From a virus: a stretch of DNA of 64,000 bases. Both the position numbers and the translations under genes were made by a program. Location: positions 1-64,000 of IMG/VR virus record IMGVR_UViG_3300027759_000085; one strand, given 5' to 3'. The notes below the pieces were generated by a model, which did no database searches, was not told the origin of the DNA, and saw only the letters and a program-made list of their open reading frames with translations. Shown piece by piece: positions 53,203 through 62,065 of the stretch (position 1 is the first letter of the stretch; every line of letters begins with the position of its first letter).

Positions 53203-53802
53203 ATGAAAAAGATATTAATCGGATTAGCTGTAGCAGCAGTAGTAATCATAGCAACTGTAATTATATTAACTCAAGACAAACCAGACTCAGGTGCAGACAA
53301 AGCATTAGTCTTAGTAGATGGCAAGTTTGCTTTCTGTGGAGCATCAGGAGCTGAGTTGACTGGTCGTACAATAGTAGTACAAGGTAAAACCTTTTTAGAG
53401 GGCAAATCAATCTGTCCTGTATTGGATGGTATTTCAATAGCTAACACTATGCTAGTAGGTAATCCTTCAGTTACTCCAGATAGTACAGACAATACAGTAT
53501 GGTCTTACTTCTGGTACTTTGATAGCGTTCCTCAGGCACCTACATGGGACTTATTACCTACTGTAAACAGATCATTTGTAGTAACTAAAACTCAGGGCAT
53601 GAGCAATATGTTCTGTATGCCTTGTAAGGTCTTAGAAGATAAAGTCAATGGTGTTACCTTAGCAGAATGTTTTGGTCCTATCAACGAAGCCGCAGTGCCT
53701 TTACGTAGGTCACTAAGAGTAGTTGAGGGTGAAACATCTATAACTCAAGCTCCAGAGGGTGCAAGTTATCCTGTAGGAACCATTATACCTGTAAATAAAT
53801 AA
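53203..53802 (+). CDS. membrane-anchored or exported protein
   Basis: 199 aa. N-terminal membrane or signal segment (residues 3-23, LIGLAVAAVVIIATVIIL), then an extracytoplasmic domain with Cys at about 46, 70, 144 and 147 (CMPC at 144-147, a thioredoxin-like CxxC spacing) and 157. Could be a superinfection-exclusion or host envelope protein; not recognised. Confidence 0.6.
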   Translation: MKKILIGLAVAAVVIIATVIILTQDKPDSGADKALVLVDGKFAFCGASGAELTGRTIVVQGKTFLEGKSICPVLDGISIANTMLVGNPSVTPDSTDNTVWSYFWYFDSVPQAPTWDLLPTVNRSFVVTKTQGMSNMFCMPCKVLEDKVNGVTLAECFGPINEAAVPLRRSLRVVEGETSITQAPEGASYPVGTIIPVNK

Positions 53803-53808
53803 AACTGA

Positions 53809-53840
53809 TTTGCAAGTGTACGTATATTATTGTATATTTG
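53809..53840 (+). promoter_or_regulatory. consensus Bacteroidota promoter
   Basis: TTTG (53809-53812), 20-bp spacer, TATATTTG (53833-53840); about 24 bp before the 53865 start. Confidence 0.85.
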
Positions 53841-53864
53841 ATTTTTAAAAACAAAAATATATAT

Positions 53865-54284
53865 ATGAAAGTAAAATTAACACTAGGTGAAATCCTTAAT
53901 TTAGATATTGAATTATCTGGATACGTTAACCCAGAAAATGGTGAGCAAATATTGAGCGGTCTTTTTTCTCAACAACTATCATTAGTTACTAAGTTTAAAC
54001 TGTCTGAGCTGAGAGACTTGATTGCTCCACTTAAAAAGAACGTAGAAGACCTTAAGAATGATATCATTAAGTCTAAGGGTGAGGAGAAGGATGGTACTGT
54101 ATCTATACCTATGATGATTGACGATGTAGTGAACCCAGTATTTCTTGAGTTTCAAGAAGAATACAATAAGCTTATTTCAGAAGAAAAAGAATTGGAGATC
54201 TCTGAATTTAAAATAGAGGACTTTGATATTGTAACTAACGAAAGTTATAACACATTCTTTAAGATAATAAAAGCTCAACAATAA
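53865..54284 (+). CDS. hypothetical helical protein
   Basis: 139 aa from the ATG at 53865, downstream of a consensus promoter. Mostly helical and acidic (LRDLIAPLKKNVEDLKNDI), then a short C-terminal domain. Function unknown. Leads into the glycosyltransferase. Confidence 0.6.
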   Translation: MKVKLTLGEILNLDIELSGYVNPENGEQILSGLFSQQLSLVTKFKLSELRDLIAPLKKNVEDLKNDIIKSKGEEKDGTVSIPMMIDDVVNPVFLEFQEEYNKLISEEKELEISEFKIEDFDIVTNESYNTFFKIIKAQQ

Positions 54285-54299
54285 TACAGGGGATATACA

Positions 54300-56099
54300 A
54301 TGTTGTTTCATGTAATTACTAGGTGTACTAGACCAGAGAATTTAAAAAAAATATATAACTCTTTCAACGGATACGATAAGCTTAAGTGGACTGTCGTATT
54401 CGATGGAAGTTTTTTAGCTGAAATAGACTTAGAGCTACTTGGTTGGTTAACTAAGGTAGGTGCAAACTATAGATTATTTTATAGTACAAAGGGTTCCTAT
54501 CTATACCCTCAGATCAATGACATTGTAAGCTCAAATAAGGGCTTGTGGAACATCCTTATTGACGATGACAATATAGTTCACCCAGATTATTTTAGTTCGT
54601 TAGAGAGCTTAATACAGGGCAACACGAGCTCAAGTGTATTCATATACAATCAGGTACTAGAGGATGACTCTATTAGGCTGTGCTCACCAGAGAATACGGT
54701 AGTTGGAAGTATAGACTTAGCTCAGTTTACATTCAATACTGATGTAATGGGTCTTGCTTCTTTTGGAGCAGGTTACTGTGGTGATGGTGAGTTTATAGAG
54801 GAGCTATACAAGAGAGTCCCAGAAGACTTTAGGTTTATAGATAAGAATCTATGTTACTATAATTACCTTACTAGACCAGATCAGGTAGTAAAAAAAAACT
54901 CTAGTTCACCCTCGGTACCAAAAGTTCTTTGTCTAGGTAAAACTAATTTAAAGGAACTAAATTCTATAGCTCATCTAGGGTACGAGGATACCTCACTAAA
55001 GTTAGTAGACTCCATACACGATGATCCAGACTCTATTGTAACGGTAGGTAATAAGAAGGATACTTACTATAGTGATCTGTGCTCTAAGCCATTAGAGTTA
55101 AGGAAGAGGTGGATACACTTAGATAATAACAATAAGAACCTAGGTGAGATAGCTTACAATGTAGCGATGAATGCTATATTGGATGTACACAGACCAACGG
55201 TTTCTTACTTCACATCTGCCTACAAGACAAAGGATAAGATTTGGATTGCATACAATTCTTTATATAATCAAACATCACATGACTGGGAATGGGTTATAGT
55301 TAACGACTCTCCTAACTGTGCAGTAACAAGAAACATTCTTAATGAGATATCTGCATTAGACTACAGGGTTAAGGTTCATGAGTTTAATAAGAAGTCTGGT
55401 GGTATTATAGGTGAGGCTAAGTATAGGGCGGCATCGTTGTGTTCTGGAGAGATCTTGGCTGAGCTTGATCATGACGATGAGCTAAACATAAACTGTACAG
55501 ACTATTTAATACAGGCATCTATTGCTCACCCACGTGCAGGATTCTTTTACACTGACTGCTTAGAGACAGATGATTACGGTAATTCAATGACCTATGTAGA
55601 TGGGTTCTCTTTTGGTTACGGTAAGTATGAAACTCAGTTACATAATGGAAGGGAGGTAAGTGTAGCCATTGCATCTCCTATTAATCCTAAGACTATACGT
55701 CACATTGTTGGAGTACCTAATCACGTTAGGGCATGGAGGAGATCCTTTTACCATAGTATAGGAGGTCACAACAGAAGGTTAGCTATAGCTGATGACTACG
55801 AGTTAGTTGTACGTTCATTTTTAAATACAGAATTTTGTCACATAAAAGCATTAGGTTATGATCAAAAAATATACAATAATCAATCTGGCCAGAATACTCA
55901 TAACGCTACCAGGGGAGATATTCAACGTAGGGTTCGCACTATTATGGGCTTCTATAACGACCAGATAGCATCTAGGTTTAAGGCTGTAGGTTATAGTGAC
56001 TGGGCATACAATTCTAATAAGAATAATCCGTTAATGGTAGAAAGTATTTTTGATGGGTATAACTATTCAAAGGAGTTTATACCTGTAAATAATGTATAA
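54300..56099 (+). CDS. two-domain glycosyltransferase
   Basis: 599 aa. N-terminal GT-A domain with WTVVFDGSF at about 31-39 and IDDDN metal motif near 80; C-terminal GT2 domain with SYFTSAYK, WVIVNDSP near 342-349, ELDHDDEL near 390-397 and DDYELVVR near 500. Both have the metal-binding acidic motif, so it may make a disaccharide or act as a chain polymerase. It directly follows the fibres, suggesting the fibre or another virion protein as acceptor. Confidence 0.8.
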   Translation: MLFHVITRCTRPENLKKIYNSFNGYDKLKWTVVFDGSFLAEIDLELLGWLTKVGANYRLFYSTKGSYLYPQINDIVSSNKGLWNILIDDDNIVHPDYFSSLESLIQGNTSSSVFIYNQVLEDDSIRLCSPENTVVGSIDLAQFTFNTDVMGLASFGAGYCGDGEFIEELYKRVPEDFRFIDKNLCYYNYLTRPDQVVKKNSSSPSVPKVLCLGKTNLKELNSIAHLGYEDTSLKLVDSIHDDPDSIVTVGNKKDTYYSDLCSKPLELRKRWIHLDNNNKNLGEIAYNVAMNAILDVHRPTVSYFTSAYKTKDKIWIAYNSLYNQTSHDWEWVIVNDSPNCAVTRNILNEISALDYRVKVHEFNKKSGGIIGEAKYRAASLCSGEILAELDHDDELNINCTDYLIQASIAHPRAGFFYTDCLETDDYGNSMTYVDGFSFGYGKYETQLHNGREVSVAIASPINPKTIRHIVGVPNHVRAWRRSFYHSIGGHNRRLAIADDYELVVRSFLNTEFCHIKALGYDQKIYNNQSGQNTHNATRGDIQRRVRTIMGFYNDQIASRFKAVGYSDWAYNSNKNNPLMVESIFDGYNYSKEFIPVNNV

Positions 56100-56108
56100 T
56101 ATTATTTA

Positions 56109-56116
56109 TACTTTTG
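56109..56116 (+). promoter_or_regulatory. TACTTTTG promoter box
   Basis: TAnnTTTG match 22 bp before the 56139 start. Confidence 0.5.
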
Positions 56117-56138
56117 TAATATAAACTATAATCATTTT

Positions 56139-56435
56139 ATGAGCTCTGATATATTAATACAGGCAGTTATTTTAGTAGTATCCAATGCAGCAACGGCTTG
56201 GTTTACTAACTCGGCAACTAAAAAGAAGCACTCAGCAGAGGCTGCAAGTTATATTTCAGACGCATATAAAACACTAGTGGAAGACTTACAAGAACAAATA
56301 ACTATAATGAAGAGCGAGATTGAAGACCTCAGGTCTAAATTGTCGGCTATGGCTGTAAGGGAGGTTGATCTTTCATTAAAAGTTAAGAAACTAGAGACTG
56401 AAAACTTAGTCCTAAAGCGAGATAAATCAATTTAA
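56139..56435 (+). CDS. membrane-anchored coiled-coil protein (spanin-like)
   Basis: 98 aa. N-terminal membrane helix (ILIQAVILVVSNAATAWF), then a long coiled coil to the C-terminus (LQEQITIMKSEIEDLRSKL). Topology resembles an inner-membrane spanin subunit or small holin. Followed by a second such gene. A lysis or entry role is inferred from topology only. Confidence 0.55.
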   Translation: MSSDILIQAVILVVSNAATAWFTNSATKKKHSAEAASYISDAYKTLVEDLQEQITIMKSEIEDLRSKLSAMAVREVDLSLKVKKLETENLVLKRDKSI

Positions 56436-56492
56436 ATTTGGTTTTATAGAAACTACTCCATACCTTAGCTTCAATTTAAAACATATAATACT

Positions 56493-57122
56493 ATGAAACA
56501 GTGGCTATACTGGATTGGAGGTGCATTATTATTTTCCTTAATAGTAATTTATATTAGCTCCCCATCTAAAAAAGACTTATCTAACAAATCAGAATTAGAT
56601 CTATTCTACGATCTACAAGATACCATTAAATACTACAAGAATAAGGATGGTTCTAGCACAGCTCAAATAAAGCTCTTAGAGGCAGACAAGAAGTCTTTAG
56701 GTAAGGTATTAGCACTCAAGAACAAAAGTCTCTCAGATCTTCTTAAAAGTGGCTCTACGTCAGCGACAGTGTTTGAGACCCTAACTGTTTACGATACTAT
56801 TACTAAGGTAAGGGTAGACACAGTTAATTCTAAGCCTAGCTTTAAGGATTATACTAAAGATAGGTGGATTGAGATTGACATTGAGTTAAAGAACGATAGC
56901 TTAAGAAAGTCTATAATCTTACGTGATTCAGTTAGTGTATCATTCAAAAAGGTTTCACAGGGGTTCCTTAAGAGAAAGAAGTCTGTTGTTGAGGTTAAGA
57001 ATTATAATCCTTATGTAAAAATAAATAACCTTCAATCATTTGACGTTACAGAAAAAAGAGTTAACCTATTATTCCCTGGTATAGCTATTGGGGTAGCAGG
57101 TACATTGATTCTTTTAAAGTAA
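56493..57122 (+). CDS. two-ended membrane coiled-coil protein
   Basis: 209 aa. N-terminal membrane helix (WIGGALLFSLIVIYI), central coiled coil and beta part, C-terminal membrane helix (FPGIAIGVAGTLILL). Unusual in having anchors at both ends. Partner of the 56139 gene; possible u-spanin or envelope protein. Not recognised. Confidence 0.55.
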   Translation: MKQWLYWIGGALLFSLIVIYISSPSKKDLSNKSELDLFYDLQDTIKYYKNKDGSSTAQIKLLEADKKSLGKVLALKNKSLSDLLKSGSTSATVFETLTVYDTITKVRVDTVNSKPSFKDYTKDRWIEIDIELKNDSLRKSIILRDSVSVSFKKVSQGFLKRKKSVVEVKNYNPYVKINNLQSFDVTEKRVNLLFPGIAIGVAGTLILLK

Positions 57123-57123
57123 T

Positions 57124-57546
57124 ATGGCTAAAATAATAAGAAGAAAGAAGAAAGTTCTCAAAAAGAAAACTTTTAGGTCTGGCTTAGAAGACACTACAGC
57201 TCTTCAAATTAAAAGCAAGGGAGCCAAGCTTTTATATGAAACCTCTAAAATAAAGTACACTATCCCAGAAAGTGATCACGTCTATACTCCAGACTTCATA
57301 CTTCCTAATGGTATCATCGTAGAGACCAAGGGTAGGTTTATGATTGAAGACAGAAAGAAGCACTTACTAATACGTGCTCAACACCCAGAGAAAGATATTC
57401 GTTTTGTGTTTACTAGGTCGGCAACTAAGCTATATAAGGGTGCTCGGACTACGTATGCTGACTGGTGTGTTAAGTATAGCTTTAAGTTTGCAGATAAAAA
57501 GATACCTGATTCTTGGTTCAATGAGCAACAGAAGGAAACTACCTAA
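57124..57546 (+). CDS. endonuclease I (T7-type Holliday junction resolvase)
   Basis: 140 aa. PD-(D/E)XK catalytic residues can be placed: Glu22 (SGLED), Asp57 (TPDF), Glu67 and Lys69 (VETKG). T7 endonuclease I cuts four-way junctions and branched DNA before packaging. The N-terminus is very basic (RRKKKVLKKK), longer than in T7. In the same cluster as replication and recombination genes. Confidence 0.9.
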   Translation: MAKIIRRKKKVLKKKTFRSGLEDTTALQIKSKGAKLLYETSKIKYTIPESDHVYTPDFILPNGIIVETKGRFMIEDRKKHLLIRAQHPEKDIRFVFTRSATKLYKGARTTYADWCVKYSFKFADKKIPDSWFNEQQKETT

Positions 57547-57748
57547 GTATAGAGTCCCTAAGGATGATGATTTAAGTCATTCAGTATATCTAAATGCTAA
57601 TGGAGACCTTATGCACCTGTTATTTGTTAATCTACCTGTAGCTGGAGTATTTGAGTGGGAAGACAGTGATGGCCCTCAACAAGATTTTTTTGTAGAATTT
57701 AAATGGGAAGAGGATGATAATGATGATGACGATGAATACTTTTATTAA
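57521..57748 (+). CDS. acidic small protein
   Basis: 75 aa from MSNRRKLPKYRV; earlier frame would lie inside the resolvase gene. Overlaps it by 26 bp. Ends in a strongly acidic run of Asp (EEDDNDDDDEYF). DNA-mimic character is possible. Unknown. Confidence 0.55.
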   Translation: MSNRRKLPKYRVPKDDDLSHSVYLNANGDLMHLLFVNLPVAGVFEWEDSDGPQQDFFVEFKWEEDDNDDDDEYFY

Positions 57749-57764
57749 CTAAATAAAAAGAAAT

Positions 57765-59021
57765 ATGCAAGAATTTAATACTGAAAAAGCTTTAGCGTAT
57801 TATTCGCAAGAGCAAAACATTACCGATGCTTGTAGAAGGCATTGTTCTGAACTGGGTATAGATTACTCTGAGAAGTATAGACACAGGCTCAGTAGGCTAA
57901 TAAGTAGTGGTAGGGTTGACTCATACATTGAGAATGATACTGTTACAGAAAGTAATAACTACTCTAACGATAAAGAAAAGATTCATAATGGGTTTAATGC
58001 TATAGGTGACGATGGTCAGCTCATGAACATAGAGGCTTACTGTAAACACTACGGATTAGATGTAAGTAAGATTAGAAGCTATAAGTTAATCAGCCACTCT
58101 GGCATACCTTTTTACAATATAGTTTTCTATGAAGAAGTAGTTGAATCATTAGTTACAGAAGAGGAGCTTAAACAAATTATATCAGAAGGATTTAAGGATA
58201 TAAAATACACTGAAATAAAAAAAGAAAGCAAAAATAAAGTAGGTATAGCTAAAATAGCTGATTTACACTTAGGTAGCTATGTTGATAATTTAATTAGAAC
58301 AAAGAATTTTTCTATTGATATATTGGCTAATAAGCTTTTAGAGGCTGTAAATGATATTAACGATAGGAATTATTCAATCGTTCATGTGCACATACTAGGT
58401 GATTTAATAGAATCGTTTACAGGACTTTCTCATAAAAATACATGGAAGGGTTTAGATAAAGCCATGGTAGGATCAGAAGCTGTTAAATTAGTTGTAAAGA
58501 TACTACACGATAACTTCTTGTCTAAGATTGTAAACTTAGGAGATGTTAAAGTTGTTGCTGGTAACCATGATAGAGTTACATCCGATAATAAAGAAGATGT
58601 TCAAGGAGGAGCAGCAAGTCTTGTTTGTTGGGGATTGGAACTAATAGGTTACAATATTGAATTTAATCCATTGGTCATTACTCATACCGTAGGAAAAATT
58701 ACTCATATACTTACTCATGGACACCACGCATTGAGTAAAAAATCAACTAAACAAATATGTTGGGATTATGGTGTTCAAGGTAATTATAATTTAATTTGTG
58801 AAGGGCACTTACATAGTATAATACAAAAGCTAAATATTAATCAAAGAGATACTTATCAAACAATTAAAGATGATGCTGTTGATCATAGAAGAATGAATTG
58901 CCCTAGTTTCTTTACTGGTAATTTTTTTAGCGAATCACTTGGCTACACATCAGAGAGTGGGTTTGTAATTACAGAAGATAATGGTAAGGGAGTTCCTAAT
59001 GTATTTTATTACGCTATTTAA
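57765..59021 (+). CDS. calcineurin-like metallophosphoesterase
   Basis: 418 aa. N-terminal helical region (about 1-150) possibly DNA-binding, then a metallophosphatase core with all usual motifs in order: ADLHLG near 164, GDLIES near 211, GNHDR near 265, THGHHA near 316 and GHLHS near 347. In crAss-like and other phages similar enzymes occur with replication genes and may act as nucleases (SbcD-like). Substrate unknown. Confidence 0.85.
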   Translation: MQEFNTEKALAYYSQEQNITDACRRHCSELGIDYSEKYRHRLSRLISSGRVDSYIENDTVTESNNYSNDKEKIHNGFNAIGDDGQLMNIEAYCKHYGLDVSKIRSYKLISHSGIPFYNIVFYEEVVESLVTEEELKQIISEGFKDIKYTEIKKESKNKVGIAKIADLHLGSYVDNLIRTKNFSIDILANKLLEAVNDINDRNYSIVHVHILGDLIESFTGLSHKNTWKGLDKAMVGSEAVKLVVKILHDNFLSKIVNLGDVKVVAGNHDRVTSDNKEDVQGGAASLVCWGLELIGYNIEFNPLVITHTVGKITHILTHGHHALSKKSTKQICWDYGVQGNYNLICEGHLHSIIQKLNINQRDTYQTIKDDAVDHRRMNCPSFFTGNFFSESLGYTSESGFVITEDNGKGVPNVFYYAI

Positions 59022-59029
59022 TAATTAAT

Positions 59030-59590
59030 ATGAATAATTTAAAATTTTGTAGGTCTTGCGAAAAAGATAAAAGCATATATGAGTTTTATAAAAAAGGAGA
59101 ATATGCAGACGGAAGATACCCAAGGTGTATAGAATGTGTAAAAAGAAAAATATATTTACCAGAAAAAACTTTAATTATTAATAACAAAAAGCAATGTACT
59201 AAATGTAATGAATTTAAGGATTTAAGTTTTTTTAGTAAAAGAATTAATAGAAAATCTGGAGTCCAATCTTCTTGCAAGAAGTGCAAAAATAAACGTGTTA
59301 AGAGAGACCCTAAAAAAACTAGAGAGATTAGCCTATATAAATCTTATAATATATCATCATTAGATTTTGAAAATATTCTAGCATCTCAAAATAATAAATG
59401 TGCTATATGTGGTATAGACCAAAACTCATTAAAAGATGGTAAGAAAAAATATCTATGTGTTGACCATTGTCATATAACTGGCAGTATTAGAGGTTTATTA
59501 TGCGATAAATGCAATAGAGGTATAGGATTATTAAGTGATAATATAGATAATCTTTTTAATGCTATAGCTTATTTAAAAAAATATAAGTGA
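59030..59590 (+). CDS. endonuclease VII-family nuclease
   Basis: 186 aa. Two N-terminal CxxC zinc pairs (residues 7-10 and 33-36, then 56-59 and 82-85) precede an endonuclease VII core: CAIC 124-127, VDHCHITG 144-151, RGLLCDKCN 154-162. T4 gp49 resolves junctions; many phages carry this type as homing or HNH-like nuclease. Different codon use (very AT-rich, AAA runs) from neighbours hints at later arrival. Confidence 0.85.
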   Translation: MNNLKFCRSCEKDKSIYEFYKKGEYADGRYPRCIECVKRKIYLPEKTLIINNKKQCTKCNEFKDLSFFSKRINRKSGVQSSCKKCKNKRVKRDPKKTREISLYKSYNISSLDFENILASQNNKCAICGIDQNSLKDGKKKYLCVDHCHITGSIRGLLCDKCNRGIGLLSDNIDNLFNAIAYLKKYK

Positions 59591-59690
59591 TACTACTTAG
59601 AATCATTCTAAATTGTAAATAAATTTTGTAGTGTCAATTACATTATAGATATTTACCGATGTAAATTTTTCATGTTCTTTAGTTAATAAT

Positions 59691-59735
59691 GGGCGAGTAT
59701 GTTTGGTGGTTCTTACTGCTCGCCCTTATTTTCTA
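59691..59735 (+). terminator. terminator/attenuator before 59756 gene
   Basis: GGGCGAG (59691-59697) pairs with CTCGCCC (59719-59725), 7 bp extendable by TA/TA, then TTATTTTC. It ends the unit from endonuclease VII and lies 20 bp before the next start, so it could attenuate it. Confidence 0.7.
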
Positions 59736-59755
59736 ACCTAACCCAACAAACCTTT

Positions 59756-60121
59756 ATGAAAAAACTTTTGATTTTTAAAACAGATGGTAAAAACAGAGTA
59801 TTTGAAACTGGTAGTCAAAGAGATAATGACACCAACAAGTCATTGCCTAATCACCTAGATGCCTATGTACGTATGAGGTATGGTTACCTGCTCAGGCATG
59901 GAGCTAATCATTACGATAAGGGTAACTGGAGAAAGGGTCAACCTACCGAGGCAGCAATTGAAAGTCTTCATAGACACCTAGCTAAGTTTGAGATCAATCA
60001 AGATCTTGGTTTGCCACAGGATGAGGATCATCTGTCTGCTATTATATTTAATGTTCAGCTAATTATGAAGAACGAACAGAGAGAAGGTGTTAAGGTTGAT
60101 CAGTATTACATTCCTATTTAG
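59756..60121 (+). CDS. DUF5664-like dATP/dGTP diphosphohydrolase-type protein
   Basis: 121 aa from MKKLLIFKTDG; an upstream Met would overlap the terminator. YGYLLRHGANHYDKGNWRKG then HLHRHLAKFEI (an H-rich helical pair) and a late DEDHLSAIIFNVQLI match the all-alpha nucleotide diphosphohydrolase family (DUF5664, MazG-like relatives). Would cleave dNTPs to dNMP plus pyrophosphate and so shape phage nucleotide pools; enzymatic call is inferred. Confidence 0.7.
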   Translation: MKKLLIFKTDGKNRVFETGSQRDNDTNKSLPNHLDAYVRMRYGYLLRHGANHYDKGNWRKGQPTEAAIESLHRHLAKFEINQDLGLPQDEDHLSAIIFNVQLIMKNEQREGVKVDQYYIPI

Positions 60122-60403
60122 TTTTTTAAGTAAAACGCTTATTATTTGTGTAAAACACTTAAATGCACCCATTATTTATGTAAAACGCTTATTTTTGTCA
60201 CATATTTAATTAGTATTTGGGACTAAAATTCAAATTAATGTGCATTATATTACACTTTATATTAAACAATATTAAATAATGGCAGGTGATTTTTTTTATT
60301 ACAAACTATTGTGCAATATTTTGCACTTTATGATGTATATTATCATCAAAATAAGAAGAAATGAAGAAAATATTCACCATTGCTAAACTAAGAAATAATT
60401 ACT
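60122..60403. promoter_or_regulatory. replication-module control region
   Basis: 282 bp without a gene. Contains three TAAAAC(G/A)CTT iterons (60131, 60151, 60181), the second and third in 20-bp units ATTATTTGTG/ATTATTTATG plus TAAAAC..CTT; then two 21-bp related elements GTGCA..TATTTTGCACTTTAT-type (60240-60260 and 60311-60331), the second a perfect inverted repeat GTGCAA-TATT-TTGCAC. Likely binding sites controlling or initiating replication. Confidence 0.65.
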
Positions 60404-60778
60404 ATGGCAAAAATAACTAATGTACAAATAGATTTACTTAAAGCATTCGTTAAAAGATTTGATCTTGATTTTGTTGATGGTGGTAAGTCTATTAGTTTTG
60501 AGAATGCTATCAGAATATTTGATGGTGAGAGTCCAGTACATAAGACTAGGGATGAACGAAGAAATGAATTCATTAGCTCACTGTCTCCATACCTACTAAC
60601 CTATGGATCTAAGATGCTTAATGATTTTTACAGGTACTGGGCAAGAGATGATGGAGCTAAGATGAGGTTTGAGAACCAGAAGAGTTGGAACGTAGAGCTC
60701 AGGCTTGCCAAGTGGAAGTCTAATCAGGATGAGTATGAACGCAATAATTATATACAACAATTAACTAAAAGGATATGA
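60404..60778 (+). CDS. replication-associated protein (initiator-like C-terminal motif)
   Basis: 124 aa. The C-terminal segment LNDFYRYWARDDGAKMRFENQKSWNVELRLAKW is a pattern I associate with phage replisome-organiser or helicase-loader-like proteins of Bacteroidota. N-terminal half is unrecognised, basic. It starts the cluster that continues with helicase and exonuclease, just after the iteron region. Confidence 0.6.
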   Translation: MAKITNVQIDLLKAFVKRFDLDFVDGGKSISFENAIRIFDGESPVHKTRDERRNEFISSLSPYLLTYGSKMLNDFYRYWARDDGAKMRFENQKSWNVELRLAKWKSNQDEYERNNYIQQLTKRI

Positions 60779-61008
60779 CAATTACACCACAAGAAAAAGC
60801 AAAGAGCTTGATTAGTATAAACTCACTCACTATTCTTAGTGTAGTGGGCAATAAGTTAACTATGAGTGAAGTGAAAGAGATAGCTAAAGAATTTACATTG
60901 TTGGAAGTTGATGAGATACTAAGTACCCTATATGATTATCATTATGATTCTGGAAGTGGAGCTTATGAATACTATACAGAAGTTAAACAGGAATTAGAGA
61001 GCCTATAA
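60775..61008 (+). CDS. hypothetical protein
   Basis: 77 aa, helical, acidic at the C-terminus, possible winged-helix-like order. Overlaps both neighbours by a few bases (ATGA-type) between the initiator-like and helicase genes, so it is probably a replication accessory factor. Confidence 0.55.
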   Translation: MTITPQEKAKSLISINSLTILSVVGNKLTMSEVKEIAKEFTLLEVDEILSTLYDYHYDSGSGAYEYYTEVKQELESL

Positions 61009-62063
61009 TGATTAAAAAATACAGTAGAGCCAATGAGTTTACGCAAGACATCATTGACTCTCAGCATACTACATTTGATAAGGGGTGGAGTTGTGGTTGG
61101 AATATAGGTGATGAAAATATAAGTTTTAAAAGAGGTTACACTTCTTATATTTATAGTCACCCAGGTCAGGGCAAGACTGTATTTGTTACTGAGTCTCTAC
61201 TTTGTTTAGCTAAGAACGATAATCTTAATGTGTGTATCTATTCACCTGAGACTGGAGGTAGGAGTGAGATAGTTTGGAATCTTATACAGGTTTATACTGG
61301 GAAGAGATTGTACGGTAAGAATGCTCACAAGATAAGTAAGGATGAGATCGAGAAGGCTATTGAGTTTATTGATAAGCACTTCATTATACTGGAGCATAAC
61401 CCATTCTCTGGTAAGGGCAACGAGAGGTTTACAGTAAAGGATATATTTAATCAGGTACACATGGCTGAGAAGGAATACGATATGAAGGTAGATGTACTAT
61501 GTATTGATCCATTCAATCTATTGGACAGGGAGCTAGAGGATGATCGTAAGGCTATACAGGACTATGTTCTTAGCACCCTTGGTTTTATTAACTCAGCATC
61601 TAAGAAAATGAATCTACATACCATATTAGTTGCTCACCTTGCAGGAGATGAATTAATAGTAGACAAGGATACAGGTATAGAGTATAGTCCTAAGCCACAC
61701 CCTAGTAAGCTAGCAGGTGGCCAGAGTTTCTGGAGAGCAGGGTTCCAAATGATAGGTATCTGGAGACTTCCCTACGGTTGTTTAGATAAGCAGGGGTTCG
61801 CTTATAAAGAGAACTCTATGTGGATTATGACCCAGAAGGTAAAGCCTATAGGTACAGGAAGGCTCGGTCACTTTGAATTGTATTACGATACCAATACTCA
61901 TACACTATATGAGACATTCGGAGACAAGAGATTTAGGTGTGGAGAGATGAACAATAACTTTAGCTTATATGTAGACGCTGGGTTCTCAAAGATGGAGTCT
62001 TCCATAAAACCTAATACACTATTTGACAGTAAGTCTGAACCAGATTTAACTAACCCATTCTAA
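61008..62063 (+). CDS. DnaB-family replicative helicase (RecA core only)
   Basis: 351 aa. Walker A HPGQGKT at 51-57, Walker B-type VLCIDPFNLL near 165-174, later HTILVAHLAGDE (motif H3/H4-like) and a C-terminal GRLGHFELYYD segment typical of DnaB-like helicases. It lacks the N-terminal DnaG-interacting domain of bacterial DnaB, so primase interaction would need another protein. Unwinds DNA at phage forks. Confidence 0.85.
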   Translation: MIKKYSRANEFTQDIIDSQHTTFDKGWSCGWNIGDENISFKRGYTSYIYSHPGQGKTVFVTESLLCLAKNDNLNVCIYSPETGGRSEIVWNLIQVYTGKRLYGKNAHKISKDEIEKAIEFIDKHFIILEHNPFSGKGNERFTVKDIFNQVHMAEKEYDMKVDVLCIDPFNLLDRELEDDRKAIQDYVLSTLGFINSASKKMNLHTILVAHLAGDELIVDKDTGIEYSPKPHPSKLAGGQSFWRAGFQMIGIWRLPYGCLDKQGFAYKENSMWIMTQKVKPIGTGRLGHFELYYDTNTHTLYETFGDKRFRCGEMNNNFSLYVDAGFSKMESSIKPNTLFDSKSEPDLTNPF

Positions 62064-62065
62064 TT

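Noticed and set aside
60361-60423. Short 19-aa frame MKKIFTIAKLRNNYY before the 60404 gene
   Set aside because: It could be a leader peptide, but it overlaps the next start and there is no further support.
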